From positions 70,573,073-70,637,072 of the forward strand of contig CAXKWD010000006.1 in the NCBI GenBank assembly GCA_964059195.1: DNA of 64,000 bases, written 5' to 3'. This DNA is from Ectobius pallidus. Lineage: Eukaryota > Arthropoda > Insecta > Blattodea > Ectobiidae. A model generated the notes under the pieces. The model ran no database searches. It was given only the letters and a program-made list of their open reading frames with translations, and was not told the origin of the DNA. This document shows positions 1 through 12,343 of this stretch, piece after piece (within the stretch, counting starts at the first letter, position 1; each line of letters begins with the position of its first letter). The position numbers and the translations under genes are program-made.

Positions 1-1524
1 GATCCAAATGAGTCTGTCATAGAACCACCCGACGAACTGGATATTAAATTGGCAATAGAAAATTTGAAGAACAATAAGACCCCAGGAGAAGATAATTTAC
101 AGGCAGAATTGTTTAAGCATGGGGGTCAAGTAATAATACGGAATATGCACAAGCTAATTAGCAAGATATGGGAGGAAGAAAAGATGCCAGAGGATTGGAA
201 GAAAGGATTAATCTGCCCTATTTACAAAAAAGGAGACCCATTAAAATGCTCAAATTATCGAGGGATAACATTATTAAATATTGCTTATAAAATATTATCC
301 AGAATTATAAATAATAAACTGGTGCCAGTTGTAGGAAAGGAAATTGGAAAGTATCAGGGCGGCTTTAGAAGAGGAAAATCCACAGTAGACCAAATTTTTA
401 CTTTGAGGCAGGTCCTTGAGAAAACAAATGAATTTAATAGGCTATAAACACCCATCATCTATTTGTGGATTTCAAGGCTGCATATGACAGAATAAATAGG
501 GAGCAGCTTTTTATAACAATGCTGGAGCTTGATGTCCCACTTAAACTAATTCGCTTAATACGAATGACCTTGCAAAGTAAAAATCCAGACTGACATGAGT
601 CATGAATTCCAATGTAATACTGGATTGCGTCAAGGAGATGCCCTATCATGCCTTCTTTTTAACGTGGCATTGGAGAAAATGGTAAGAGATGCTGGAGTAC
701 AGAGGGAGCACACCATATTCACCAAATCCGTCCAACTGCTTGGTTATGCAGATGATATAGATATAATTGGAAGATCCTTCTCGGCAATGTCAGAAGCATT
801 TTTGGCCTTAGAAAGTAATGCAAGGAAAATAGGACTAGTAATAAACGAAAAGAAAACCAAATATATGACGTCAGATGTAAGGTATCTAGGAAGACTAGAA
901 GTACATATAGGGAACTATACATTTGAAAGAGTGCACCAACTTACATATCTGGGAACAATAGTTCAGATGAATAATAACAATACACAAGAAATACAACAGA
1001 GAATCAACATGGCAAACAGATGTTATTTTGGGCTCGGGAAACATATGGGAAGCAATATATTAACAAGATCTGTGAGAGTCCTACTATATAAGACACTCAT
1101 AAGACCAGTGTTATTATATGCCAGTGAAACGTGGACCATTACAAAAGCCAACGAGAATATTCTCCAATGTTTTGAAAGGAAAATATTGAGAAGAATATAT
1201 GGTGCAGTGTGTGACAATGGGGTATGGAGAAGACGGTACAACCATGAACTATATGCACTCTTTATGGATACTGAAATTAGTAAGTATGTAAAACTTAAGA
1301 GATTAAGATGGGCAGGACATGTAATCAGAAAAGAGGAAGCTGAAATACCAAAGAGGACACTCATAATACAACCGGAGGGCAGAAGGAAGAAGGGAAGACC
1401 AAGAACGCGGTGGATAGACGAGGTGAATGGTGATGCTAGAAGTTATGGAATGAGGAATTGGACGATGGCTGCACTTGACCGTGACAGATGGAGAATTTTT
1501 CTTGGGGAGGCCAAGACCCAGTGA
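1..1524 (+). pseudogene. Non-LTR retrotransposon reverse transcriptase, frameshifted, 5' end beyond the window
   Basis: Reverse transcriptase of a LINE, which would copy element RNA at a nicked genomic site. The frame is open from base 1. Residues encoded at 49-447 carry RT blocks such as NKTPGEDNL, YRGITLLN and GGFRRGKSTVDQIFTLRQ. The frame then shifts near 445, continues in another frame through LFVDFKAAYDRI, and shifts back near 580. The stretch 595-1524 holds GLRQGDALS, the catalytic YADDIDI near 745-765, LLYASETWTITK, RLRWAGHVIRK and a GRRKKGRPRTRWIDEV tail. The TGA at 1522-1524 is followed by only a short flank and a TGATGATGATAATGAT tail. That short tail, with no poly(A), suggests an RTE-like clade (inference). 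Two frameshifts make this copy dead. No endonuclease domain is visible because the window starts inside the RT. Identification as RT is very secure; the clade is not. Confidence 0.92.
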
Positions 1525-1557
1525 TGGGTTGTCGAGCCAATGATGATGATAATGATT

Positions 1558-4500
1558 TTAGACTGATTAATCGACTATTGTTGGCTTTTTCTGAAATTTC
1601 ACCTAAGCGGTGTAATTATTTAAATTTTCTCTGTCAAAGTTAAGTTTATGGTTAACTTATCTAGGCCTAGGGTATTTCGTTTGGCCCTTTTTAGTTCAAT
1701 ATTTTTGGAGTTTTATTTTCTTGGGGTTCAAGATATTTATATAGTTTGTTTGAGGTTACTCCGCAGTCAGGTTTTTATATATAAGTTTTCTTCATTTCGT
1801 TATTTATCTAAATTTTCTCTAGTATTCCTTTTATTAAGGTTCCTCCTTATTGAAATGTAGCTATTATAACTTTTCCTAGTTACCAGTTTTTCCTGAAGGT
1901 TATTAAATTTCTGCGGGTCTGTGCTTATGCAAACAACTAAGGTTAGGACTTTGTGAGTCAATATACGAAGTGTAATTTTAGGTCAGTTGTGTATAGTTTC
2001 ATGAAGTCAAGTTAGTCGATTGATTAAAATATTTTTATATATTTGTGTAATCTCAAGGTCTGTATTCAGACAAAGCATCTTTTACATATACTATACATTT
2101 TTGTATATACAACACTTGTTACTATATACATTTAATTAAAGTTGTTCAAATATGCGCTTTGTTTTATATTGTATGTAGTATAGTGGTGTTCAGGCATATT
2201 CTCCCCTTCTGCTAGCTGCTTAAGTTCTTCGGCGCTTAGGGTAACGGTCCGGTCATCCTTCCTATCCTTCCCTCCTATTAAGGAGGGGTTTTCTGGTTGG
2301 TTTTTCTGAAAATTAAATAAGTACAAAGCAGGGATTATAGGAACCCCCCATTTCTTTGGCGCATTAATTTATTGATTATATTCACAAAAGGATTTCAGGA
2401 ATTTTTGGTAAGTTAATAAAATAATTTTGACTTAAGCATATAGCTAATCTTTGAAGGTTATTAAGAATTATTATATTCATCTTAAACTAACTTTAATATA
2501 TTTATGCAAAACGAGTAGGCACTTCCGTTGCATCGGGAAGTAGTGCCCTTGAAGTGCAATAGATCTACCCCTACATTCGCCCCCTTCCTTATTCTTTCTA
2601 TCTGCCACGCTATTAGTCCCAGATTCAACCAGTTTAATTGTCTCTACATGCAATTGAAAGAGAGTAGCAGGGACAAGAGGTAGGCTAACATCGCACTTCC
2701 AGTGCTTTCCTTTCCGGCCCTGGACTATTCCATTCATACGCCGAGTGTTTGATATTGACCAATAACGTTTATCACTTCCTCGGATATAGACCAATCAGTA
2801 TAGTTTATCTTATAATATGATTCCTAGGATCGCAAGATGCAATTTTACCTGAAAAATCGTCGGCTCGTTACTGGACACGTAATAAGGGATCAACTTGCGG
2901 TGATTAATACGTCACATGCACCCAGTGAACAGAATGAAAACGCATTATTTTATACAACATAACTTGTTTGGAAATTGAAATAATATAAATGTTCATTGAT
3001 TAAAAACAGAATTTCGATTCCGTGCAGACAGTTCGTGTGCTTTTATAGCGTTTTTATGTAAGCAATTATGACGACGTTCTTCATCTTCTGGTACATTCTA
3101 TTGGTAGCATTGTAACCGGGATCGATTTTTCGAATAGATTCATGGACTATTCAATCTGTTAGTATGCCGTGATCTTACGGCTGACAGAATATTGCCAACA
3201 AAGTAAGAAAATAATTATTATTTACAAAACCCGTTAAATTTTATTCATGAAATAGTCTTAATAAATTTTACTCGAGATTACGAGTTTCATCAGATAAATT
3301 TATCGATAAACTCGTAATCTCTCATGGGATTAGCCTACCTCTGATAACTTGCGGACAATTCAGGACGTTTCCGAGTAAATACGCATATTCAGTAATCTTA
3401 TTCATGTGAAAAGTGATAGTGACAATTTACTAATAATTTTGAACTAAATACTAAACCTATAACACGACGGAAACTAAAAGAATAGAAGTAACTAAGATAT
3501 CAATATATCGATTAGATCTTTGTCGCCCGCCTCATAATTCAGGTAGCAAATGACCGGAAATCTCGCGCCCTGACTTTTATGTGCAACATCATACTGAATC
3601 CCGCAAAAAAGCTTCTTCTAACAGCCCATTCCACAGACAACCGAAGTTCAATCATGTTTTTCTGCTGTCAAAAAATGGCATTGTATTGTTTTTTTTATCT
3701 AACTGAACATTTTGGAACTGAACTGCACCCGACTCGAGCATTCTGTCCTTTCGGGTATCAATCTTTTTTCCGAAATTTGTAAATATTATCATAATGTGGA
3801 TTGTATTTTGTATTATGTTATTTTCATAATAACTTTATTATTGTATGAATTAAAGGCTATGATTTAATTGAATATAACTTAACAACAACGCAAGATTGCA
3901 TAATGGAAACGGGAAGGGATTTATTTCTTACCACACAACCCAGAAAATAAAATTTCTAGATTAATTTCTAGAATGAGGAATGTAAAGAAACAGGGATTTC
4001 AATGATCCTTGTCTTTAATGCAATAAGGGAACATTTATTTTCAACTGCTGGAGGAATGGCTTAGTATAGAACGATTTGATTATAACTTTGAAATTGATAA
4101 TTAATATGACAAAATACAGTAATAATTTAAGTTTAATATAAGTTAGTGAATGGTGCAGCATTGACTTCATGAATTATTTTCCTGAATATCCTCGGTTTGG
4201 ATTGAAGTAGCCATAATTCCCATGCTTTAGATGCTTTTATCTTTCTGTTACTATTCACCTCTCTTGCACGAACGCCCCTGAATAAAACGTGGGGATGAAA
4301 CCTTTAGCAAGTGATTCACTTTCTAGCTTTCAACCCAACTCAAAGGGAATTGTGGTGTGGGATAATGGTTGGCGTTCTCCAGGGAGCAATAAGTAAAATG
4401 AAGTGCCTGAGTGGATAAGCATAGAGACGCTTATAAACAGCAAGTCTGAAGCCATAATCGCTGATGAAGCTATCACCCCAATGAAAAGTGAGTGAAAAAC

Positions 4501-5187
4501 CACTACAGAGACCTTTCCACAACTAGTCACATCTCAGGTGTTGGTTTCATCAATGTGGATATGTATTAAATCTTCTACAGTACATTTTTGGATGGCATTA
4601 GGCTACAAAAAGACTCCTCTGTCAGTGGGACTCGAAGTTTGTGAAGTCTGTTATCGGCGAATTATTGTTTTTAAAATTATTACACGCTGATACCAGCCTT
4701 TTCAAATGACATAGAGGGCAATATAGGTTGCGACTATTAGGTGTAGACTAAACTCAGTAACAGTGATTCATAGAAGAAATTCTTCGCATTCTGTGGTTTC
4801 ACTCGTGCTAAATCCTGTATTTCCTTAGATTTAGCATGTAATTTTGAACGTATTTCCTCTTCGGTTTCTTTTAATCGTACTTTATAATATACCTGAACGT
4901 TCCTAAGGGTCTAGTGGTTATTGTTACCCAGTATGTCTCTGTATTTTCTGACACATATCAACATAGTCCATCCTTAGACGTAACCAGACTATTTATTAGG
5001 ATGTGCCAATATAAAACCTAAATACGGGATAGATTTTCCTTAGCCTTCATTACAACAGTCATCCTTAACAATTTCACCACAAAACATTCCATTATCTTGC
5101 AATGTAATTATTAATTTAGGCCTAACTTCATTTCACAGTACAAAATAGAAACCCCTTCTTACTTTTACAACATTCTTGATACTAGAG
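1558..5187. other. Unannotated AT-rich interval
   Basis: No supported gene or recognisable transposon. ORFs here are short and without recognisable domains. The only clear structure is the hairpin at 3274-3321, listed separately. A GC-richer patch around 2510-2760 has no motif I recognise. Confidence 0.5.
3274..3321. repeat. Perfect 14-bp inverted repeat (hairpin)
   Basis: GAGATTACGAGTTT at 3274-3287 is the exact reverse complement of AAACTCGTAATCTC at 3308-3321, leaving a 20-nt AT-rich loop. It is not followed by a T-run and there is no adjacent gene, so no function is assigned. Confidence 0.7.
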
Positions 5188-5566
5188 ATGGGCGAATCAA
5201 GAATGAATGAATGAAATAAAATGGGACGGGCCCTTTCGGTCCCATGCACGTAGGCCACATAATTGGGCTCATTGTGCCCCCTCTTACTGAAGAATTTATC
5301 CAAATCCCGTTTCCTTCAAGAAGGACGGGATAAATCTCGTATTATGTCATCTGGTCTCAGATGACATCTGCCTAAGAGAAAATGTCGCAATCACATAGCA
5401 TGTGGAGGGAAGTCCTTCTCTTCCACACTTCCTACATGTGGGATCCGCACTAAGCTTCATCACATGTAGGCGTTCGTATAGGGTGTTGTGTCAAGTTAAC
5501 AGGCAAACTACACCTCTTAGTTGCACCCGGTTAAGAGTTAGCAGTATCTTACCATTCTTCTTACTA

Positions 5567-6269
5567 CAGGGTGGTCCATATGTCTTGTTACCCCCCAAAT
5601 AAATATCTTGTTATCCCTAATTCAGTGTTTCTGCAGCAGAGATGGCTGACACAAGCTCTTACAATGTGGGAGAGCGCCTCATTGTCAGTGTTTGTCAGGT
5701 CTCTATTTCATTGATGACCGATTCAATCAACATTCCTATATCGCCATGTTACAGACATTTTTGTTCCAGAGCTCCAGAGAATGAATCTCTTGGAACGTTC
5801 CTGGTTCCAACAGGATGGAGCACCGCCCCAGTATGCCATCATTGTCAGGGAATATTTAAATGAAGTGTTTCCCAATAAGTGGATTGGACGCAGATCGGTA
5901 CATCTTGGATTAGCCTCCCAGAAGCCCTGATCTCTCATCTTGTGACAACGCCCTCTGGAGCATTATTAAGAAGAAAGTATCAAAACAACGATACCAAACA
6001 ACAGAACAATTGAAGGACGCTTTTAGGACTACCTTTGATACAACAATCAACAGATACGTGCTTAGTAAAATATCACACAGGTCATGGCGGCGCATCATTT
6101 TGTGCCACGAAAATAATGGTCATACTGACCTTCTGGATGCGTAAATATGAACCATCCTGGTTGATATTGAATCCATACTACCTTATACGATATTATATAC
6201 TATATATTATATTGTATTGTTATAAAGTTATGTAAAAGTATGGGGTAACAAGACATATGGACCACCCTG
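5567..6269 (+). mobile_element. Tc1/mariner-type DNA transposon, internally deleted, TA target duplication
   Basis: Terminal inverted repeats of about 28 bp begin CAGGGTGGTCCATATGTCTT at 5567 and recur as the reverse complement ending at 6269. TA dinucleotides lie immediately outside both ends (5565-5566 and 6270-6271). At 703 bp it is well below the usual 1.2-1.3 kb, and the transposase is reduced to its two ends. It sits inside the minus-strand LINE, whose reading frame is restored when the element and one TA are removed. Confidence 0.9.
5642..6144 (+). pseudogene. Remnant of a Tc1/mariner-family transposase
   Basis: The intact enzyme would cut and paste the surrounding element at its TIRs using a DD(E/D) catalytic triad. 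The start MADTSSYNVGER at 5642 is followed after a short stretch by a C-terminal half in another frame: WFQQDGAPPQYA with the conserved catalytic-region aspartate, then VREYLNEVFPNKWIGRR, WSIIKKKVSKQRYQTTEQLK and ISHRSWRRIILCHEN, ending at a TAA at 6142-6144. Frameshifts, in-frame stops near 5930-5945 and loss of the N-terminal HTH and first catalytic block make it non-functional. The block order and TIR context make the family call secure; the subfamily is not resolved. Confidence 0.85.
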
Positions 6270-6758
6270 TAGGTCTCTCGATCATAGAAGAGCCTGCCTA
6301 GCAGTAGTAAGATTACTCCAAAAAGTGTCATGCTGATCCTTCATCACTGATTAAGAGACACTATTGCCCGGGATGCCATAATCTATGGAGTAAAGCAAGG
6401 TTTAACTCTGTTTATAATCAGTCCTCTAACGATTTAGCCATATGAAGTAAAATTAAAGGCCCTGCCATGGCCATTGGCCATCTCTCCATGGTCAAACACT
6501 TTCTCAACTCCTGAAATTAACGCAGTTTCCACATAATTGTCAGCTGATAGGCACACAGAGGCCTTTCAATGAAAGACCTCTGACATGTCTATCTATAAGC
6601 CGGAAAGCCTGACTACCACCTCCTCATTAATTATCTGTGGTTCAGGAAAATGCATCCCAAGCAAGAGTCTCCAAGTATCCTTCTCCGAGCCAGTATATGT
6701 CCCAGAGGAGATCATTAGTAAGGCCAATTTGACTCTAGAGTCTGGCATGGGCTAATCA

Positions 6759-6795
6759 TGAACGAGTCGTTCATATAATTAACGAGTCGTTCATA
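6759..6795. repeat. Two direct copies of a near-palindromic 15-mer
   Basis: AACGAGTCGTTCATA occurs twice, separated by a few bases, and each copy is nearly self-complementary (GAACGAsTCGTTC). Related ATGAATCATGATTCAAT strings follow to about 6830. It directly abuts the LINE target-site duplication, so it is part of the pre-insertion target. Confidence 0.6.
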
Positions 6796-8865
6796 CCATT
6801 GTACTAAATGAATGAATCATGATTCAATTAAAGAAATGAAGCAATTCCTTTGTGAATCAATTTTGAAAGCCGTGATTTGGTTCAAGAAATGAGTCGAAAC
6901 TTCTGGGGGTGGAATATTTTCTCAGTCCTCGAACGCGCTGATTCAGTGTGATTCTGTGTCTTCTCAATATCATAAATCACGGTTCATACATTTCTACTAT
7001 TACAGCAAGGGTGCATACGGGAGGGAATGTAATAACATGAACCATCGCTTTCTGTTGTGTTTTCGGCAACTCTTAACAAGATTACGATTTTTAATGGACC
7101 AAAAATTGTTAATTATGATAAATGTGAATGTTATACATTGGAAGTTATACCTAAGCTATTTTTTGAGTGAGTGAGCACCTGCTAACATGTGAGCTATGGA
7201 GACAAGGATTGACTCGCCCTGCCATACGCATTGCCAACTGTTCTTTTCTTTGAAGCCATGTGACTGTTTTAAGGTTTAACTGTAAATTATTTATTTATTT
7301 TCTTTTTTTTTTTTGCTCAGAAAGTACAGTAATACTTGTGTGCCTGGGCACACCTGGCACACCCGTAGTTCACCTATGAATCCATCCTACTTGGAGGCTG
7401 GAACTGAGGAAGTTCTGTAATTCACAACATATCGTGAAGTATAATTTCAAAAGAATAATGGTTCCTACGAAGTACCTTAATGAAGCCCATTCGGGAAACT
7501 TCCTTAATTTCATCATTAGAATATAATACCAGTTAAAGATATACCATGTTTCTGCATCTTCTGCATCCTAAGCCATCAAGAATAAGTACAATGATCCTTC
7601 ATTATCATATTTGAATTGGAAACTCTAGTCAACTGTATCAAGTTGAGTAACTCTTGACTACATAGAAAGAAGAAGAATGATGACCGGTAATCATGTCCTC
7701 TTGTATAAGCCTCCTGGTGAATGCTTCCAAAAGCCCATCTTCCAGAACGGAGAAAGTTATTGGATTTCATTGTTGAAGAATAATGACGCATTGATCCATC
7801 TTGTCATATGAATTTTCAGCGGGAAATGATATTGCTTCCAGTAATCATACAGGCTCTTTTCAGGTAACTTGTCTTTGACAGGCTCTATACCAGTGGCTAA
7901 TGTTAATGAGGTAGGCCTACTACTCTGCCATAGTTAATGTAAATACCAAGAAGCTTCTTCACTTAAAAACGTCCTAACACAACACGGAACAACACTCTGG
8001 GGACAGGGCCAACCATCCGACCGGCACGTCAGGTAGGATTGGGGGCATGTGGCCAACATGCCAACATACAGAGCCGTTATTGATAGCATTCGTGACCGAT
8101 GCCGATACTTCTTTATCAAGTAGCTCCTCAGTTGGTGGAACGAGACTGAGTGCACTCCGGTTCAGGCTACCTACCTAAGAAGAATCCTAGGTCCATAGAC
8201 AGCAAATGTTAAACACGTGACCACGCAGGTGGTAACAGGATATCTACAAAAAGATTATTTAGAAGGAAATAAAGTAATTGAGAACAACTATCTACCATCA
8301 AAGATTATTCATAACATAATAATATACAGGATAGACGTAAGGGATAAAGGCGTAACTTCGTTACAAGCAGTGGGAGGGAACAGATTATGACTATATTTAT
8401 ATTATAAAATAATTATGATAGAACCGAAAACTTTTTATATACCATATTTCATTACTTTTGGAACAAAATGTAATATTAAAATTGCAAAAGATTAATATTT
8501 TACAAATGACTCCAGGTTATATTAGCATTAAAAGTTGGCATTTATCTCTCCTGAAAATCCATTAGTTTTCCATGGCTAATTTTTAATTTACACATACACT
8601 TATTCAGTAGAAGAAATCCTTAAAAACTTATTTACACAATTATCATTTTTCTGAAACATTTGAAGTCATATCAACCAATATAATGTCAATTATTATATAA
8701 TTGAAGACTTTCTGCAACCCTTTCAGTACTGAATTTAAGTATTCACATAAGCAGTCATCAAATGAATTCATCAGTAGAGATATAAATTTCAAAACAATGA
8801 GGAAGATTTTAGCAAATTAGCTGGCTTCTGTGAATGACAATTCTAACATCTGGAAAACACTGCAC
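6796..8865. other. Unannotated interval
   Basis: No coding sequence that I can support. There is a poly-T-rich stretch at about 7287-7314 and one copy of a dispersed repeat at about 7985-8090 (listed separately). Otherwise no structure is evident. Confidence 0.5.
7985..8090 (+). repeat. Dispersed repeat family D, copy 1 (diverged)
   Basis: Shares ordered blocks with copies at about 11941-12030 and 39572-39676: an A(C/T)CCGACC block, then AGGATTGGGGGCATGTGG, then CAACATGCC and an AGCCGTTA block. Three dispersed copies define a repeat family. No tRNA promoter boxes or coding frame are evident, so its class is unknown. Confidence 0.55.
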
Positions 8866-9542
8866 TATATAATGAGGGTACTGAAAAAGGGAGCGCAAAA
8901 TCAAGGGAAATAGCCTACAATTCTCTAGTAAGGCCAATAATGGAATATTCAGTAGCATGCTGGGATCCGTGTAGAATTAATCAAATAGACTTACTAGAAA
9001 AAATTCAGAAAAGAGCAATAAAATTCATAAATAGAGGTAAATATTGTGGAGAGGAGATAAGATGGGAACTCTTGCAAGACAGGCGTAAGATATATAGGTT
9101 ATGTACATATAGGCATGGGGGGACGTTGGGAAAAGACTAGAAAAACCATCGTATTATGGAAGAGGCGACCATTCCCTCAAAATCAAGGGTAGAAGGTATA
9201 GAACAGATTTAGGGAAGTTTTCATTTGTAAATAGAACCATTGAGGAATGGAATGAATTGCCTGTAGAAGCTTTTCAGGGAACCCCCCCCCCCTCCCTGAA
9301 GAAATTTAAGAATAACTTAAGGTCTTCTTTGTGTATTAAGTAATGCTACCTTCTTATGTAATGGTTCTTGTTTATGAAATGTTAATCGTTCATGTGATGT
9401 TACTCGTTAATGTGTATATTACTCGTTAATGTGTATGTTACTCGTTAATGTGTAAATATTATAGTCGTAGTTGTGGTATTGTAGTATTAGGAAACGCTGC
9501 CACCGGGTAATAACCCAATTGCAATGAATAAATACATACATA
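8866..9542 (+). pseudogene. CR1/Jockey-like LINE 3' fragment
   Basis: C-terminal part of a reverse-transcriptase ORF: LVRPIMEYSVACWDP and IQKRAIKFINRGKYCGEE are typical of the thumb and C-terminal segment after the RT core, followed after a frameshift near 9115 by GDHSLKIKGRRYRTD and FVNRTIEEWNELPVEAF, then a C-rich slippage tract (9283-9292) and a stop at about 9340. The catalytic YADD region is absent, so the copy is 5'-truncated. The 3' UTR carries a short tandem repeat and ends in AATAAATACATACATACATA, a plausible element tail. The block order fits CR1/Jockey-type elements; the exact clade is uncertain. Confidence 0.8.
9384..9452 (+). repeat. Tandem repeat of about 19 bp in the LINE 3' UTR
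   Basis: Four imperfect copies of GTTACTCGTTAATGTGTAT run head to tail, the first two more diverged. The array lies between the ORF end and the tail of the LINE fragment, so it may belong to the element. Confidence 0.8.
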
Positions 9543-11317
9543 CATAATCCTCATATAATACGTAAAGCGTTAGGCTGTTAAACTTATATATATGATTTAA
9601 CATTTTTTTTTTCAGGTGAGGCAAATATACGTCACTAAAACCCAAATCAACTCTGAACATATAAGACAATAGAATGTTACGCAATGAGCGGCGTTGACGA
9701 CTCAGCAGTGTGCAGCTGTCTCTGTCTGACAGATAGAGAAGGGAGATGCATGCCTACTCTCTAAGAGGAACAAGCAAACCTTGTTTTAAGGTATTTCATT
9801 ATTTTAAAATAAGCAATTTTCTCCTCAACGGAGCGTCGTAGAGATATGGTATTTGGACAGTCGGCTTCCAAATAAATACAGCTTTCCAATGGCGATTTCA
9901 GAAAAGACCTATATGTAATAGATTTTGAGCGCGCAAAGGAAATTAGTGAAGTACATATCTTTAGCGAGGCAGCGCGGTCCGTTAACTGTACAACACCGCA
10001 ACAACCTCATTCGCTTATCACTCGTCACGTGATTCTGCCTGCTCCGCCTCAGGTTCAGAGTTGTTCTGTGTTTACTCTAGCAGCGAAAAGGTTAAGAGTT
10101 GATAAACTATGAAGTTTTGAATAATAAGAAAAAAGAAGAAAAAAAAACAATAAACGCCAGTTTAAAGTATTACTTAGCCTACTGCATTGTAATTTTATTG
10201 ATATTTTTGCTACAGCTTGGATTATAATTACATTACACTTTTCATATTAATAAGTATTCCTGCATTATATCCTAACCTACACAACTAAACCTAATTGAGT
10301 ACCGTTAATATAAATCCACTCTAAATGCAACGCTTTAAAATGACAAAGAGAGACGTTAGAGACATCGCATGGCCCTAAAAATTTATGGGAGTATAAATCA
10401 AATTTTAAGAATTTTAAAACTAAAAAAAAAAAAGAATTTTTTTATGTACATTACAATTTTTCAACTTAATCTCCCATTAGCAATTTTATACAGATCTTAC
10501 TATAATACCCAAAAATAATACAACGCCCATAAATTGTCAATATTATTCGATAAATATCTGCCCCATTATAGATGAAAAGATTTTTTTTATTATTCCAGTG
10601 CTGAAGTTATATCGCTCAAATTCACAGAGTGAGCCTGAAGCTGTTATATTGTGTGTGTAAGGTGAAGGAGATTGTAATGCACTATTCAGTGTCACCATTG
10701 GAAGTGTGCTCTAGTTCACTGATTGATTTCCAATTGATTTCCGAGTTTGCCTGCTGAATAGAGCAAAGGTAAAGCAAACCGAACACAATAGAAGGTGTAA
10801 ATAAAACATGCCTTCGTCTGCAAGTTAACATCCCGCCGACAACGGCGGATGCTATTTACAAAACACAAATTACAAGGCACAAAAAATTGGAATTGTCCTG
10901 GCTCTGCGCAAATCCGGTCGCCAGATAAAAAAAACACTGACGTATTAAAACATCACGGATACTTTATTTTTATTGATTATCCCTAATAGTATGTCTACCA
11001 TGGGTTTCCTGGGCAACCTTTAGACAAATGCAACATCTATCTACTCTTATACAATTCAACGGCCCTAAATAGCGTGCTTGCTCGCCCGCTTCGTGAGACA
11101 TCGGGTATACTCGGCGATGTTCGTCTCTCGCAGTCTAAACTTTCATGACGACTACAAAATTAGGAAGGAAAACCGTTTCTTTATTATACCGTGAAATGAA
11201 CACAATGAGCAAATATTCTAATTTTATTTTTACTTACAATTTTCATAGCTCTGAACCACAAACATTTTTAATAATCTACCAGTGTAATTTTCTTAAAAAT
11301 CCTGGAGTCAATGAATA
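9543..11317. other. Unannotated interval with a GC-richer patch
   Basis: No gene that I can support. A GC-richer patch at about 9960-10090 includes CACGTG and GC-rich strings but no coding frame or promoter that I can defend. Sequence at 10800-10930 and 11050-11140 is also GC-richer without recognisable motifs. Confidence 0.45.
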
Positions 11318-11345
11318 ATGGCGGGCGAAGCCGGGGGCAACATCT
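11318..11345 (+). mobile_element. Degenerate Helitron-type 3' end (tentative)
   Basis: GGCGGGCGAAGCCGGGGGCA resembles the hairpin that precedes the CTAGT terminus of arthropod Helitrons, and it closely parallels the better-preserved end at 11724-11751. The expected CTAG is replaced by TCTG, so this is a decayed end or chance. Confidence 0.4.
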
Positions 11346-11723
11346 GTAAAATATTGATGGTTTTATCTCTTGAAATATCGCTGATAATAATAATCCAAAC
11401 AAACCATTCCTTCCCTTGAAACATTATATAATTTCTGAAAATTACACTGAATTGATAAAATAAAATTCACATCATATTCATGTCAATAAACAGCTGAGAA
11501 ACAATACTTATTATGTGTTCACAGGTTCTTTGGGACTGCATAATCGATTCTGATATAGTTTTCCCAGGGGGCACTTTCATGTCGTGGAATGTACTCTAAA
11601 GCAGGAATTTTAGCTGTTTCATTAATTATTATTAATGGCTTAGTTTATGAATGATTCGCGTGCAAGTGTTAATAAATATAATGCTTTAATAATTATTATA
11701 CTCTTAATTTTTAAAAGAATTAT

Positions 11724-11751
11724 CGTGGCGAAGCCACGGGCACCTCCTAGT
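11724..11751 (+). mobile_element. Helitron 3' terminus
   Basis: A perfect 6-bp stem CGTGGC-GAA-GCCACG (11724-11738) is followed by eight bases and then CTAG at 11747-11750 with T at 11751. Hairpin + short spacer + CTAG|T is the canonical Helitron 3' end. I could not place the matching 5' TC end upstream, so only the terminus is annotated. Confidence 0.7.
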
Positions 11752-11940
11752 TAGGCCTACTTACATTTTCATGAATAAGGCTTCGATTACTCCTCAAGTA
11801 GGCCTACTTGAATTATAAAGCCCACATATATAAAATACTTACTAGATATTAAACATATAAGTCTATTAAATTAAGGCTAATCCTCTGGTAATTGGAACAT
11901 GTAAAAACGATGTTAGTGTTAAGAAATAAACTAAACTCCG

Positions 11941-12030
11941 TGGCGCTGTATCCCTGAAGGAACTAGGCCTACCACCCGACCGCTGCGTCATCTACCATAG
12001 GCAGATGGCAGGATTGGGGGGCATGTGAGT
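11941..12030 (+). repeat. Dispersed repeat family D, copy 2
   Basis: Contains ACTAGGCCTACCACCCGACC, then CTGCGTCATCTACCATAG, then CAGATGGCAGGATTGGGG and GGCATGTG. It is nearly identical over these blocks to copy 3 at 39572-39676. Truncated at about 12030 relative to copy 3. Confidence 0.75.
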
Positions 12031-12315
12031 GTTAAGAAAAGTAACGTTTTAATAATTTACTGTTGAATAAATATATTTAAATAAAACATCTGGAATTTGA
12101 GTGAATTACCGCGGGATGTAATACACTAAGAATGGGTTTACGTCCGGAAAATATGACTTCAGTTTGAAATCAAAGCATTCTTTAGTATATAGGAAGTATA
12201 GTCATGACTCATGGCCCTCTTTATTCAGTAAGGCTGTTCAATACGGAATAAAACCATTACGGCCGTTGTTACTGGATTCTGACATGGGCTATAGCTTATC
12301 AAATTACTACGAATC

Positions 12316-12343
12316 TTATTTATTTATTTATTTATTTATTTAA
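12316..12343. repeat. (TTTA)n microsatellite
   Basis: Seven uninterrupted units of a TTTA/ATTT tetranucleotide. Confidence 0.95.

Larger units (their letters stand above)
5200..6746 (-). pseudogene. 5'-truncated LINE (RNase H / C-terminal region), with target-site duplication, split by a mariner-like element
   Basis: Minus-strand fragment of a non-LTR retrotransposon. After skipping the inner transposon at 5567-6269, one frame reads through IERPSKKNGK, LLTLNRVQLRGVV, LHVMKLSADPTCRKCGRE and, after a frameshift, IPSFLKETGFG, the typical C-terminal segment after RNase H in cockroach-type Jockey/R1-like elements (family assignment from memory). The 3' end lies at the low-coordinate side, where the minus strand ends in a (TTCA)n tail at about 5196-5220. 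The element is flanked by ATGGGCGAATCA (5188-5199) and ATGGGCTAATCA (6747-6758), a 12-bp duplication with one mismatch. Without the inner insertion it is about 840 bp long, so it was severely 5'-truncated on arrival. In-frame stops show it is dead. Confidence 0.78.

Noticed and set aside
2132..2326. 64-codon minus ORF with EELKQLAEGENMPE as a possible exon
   Set aside because: The string looks protein-like, but there is no domain, no splice context that I can defend and no neighbouring exon.
9960..10090. GC-richer patch as a promoter or first exon
   Set aside because: No initiator, coding frame or downstream gene that I can defend; base composition alone is insufficient.
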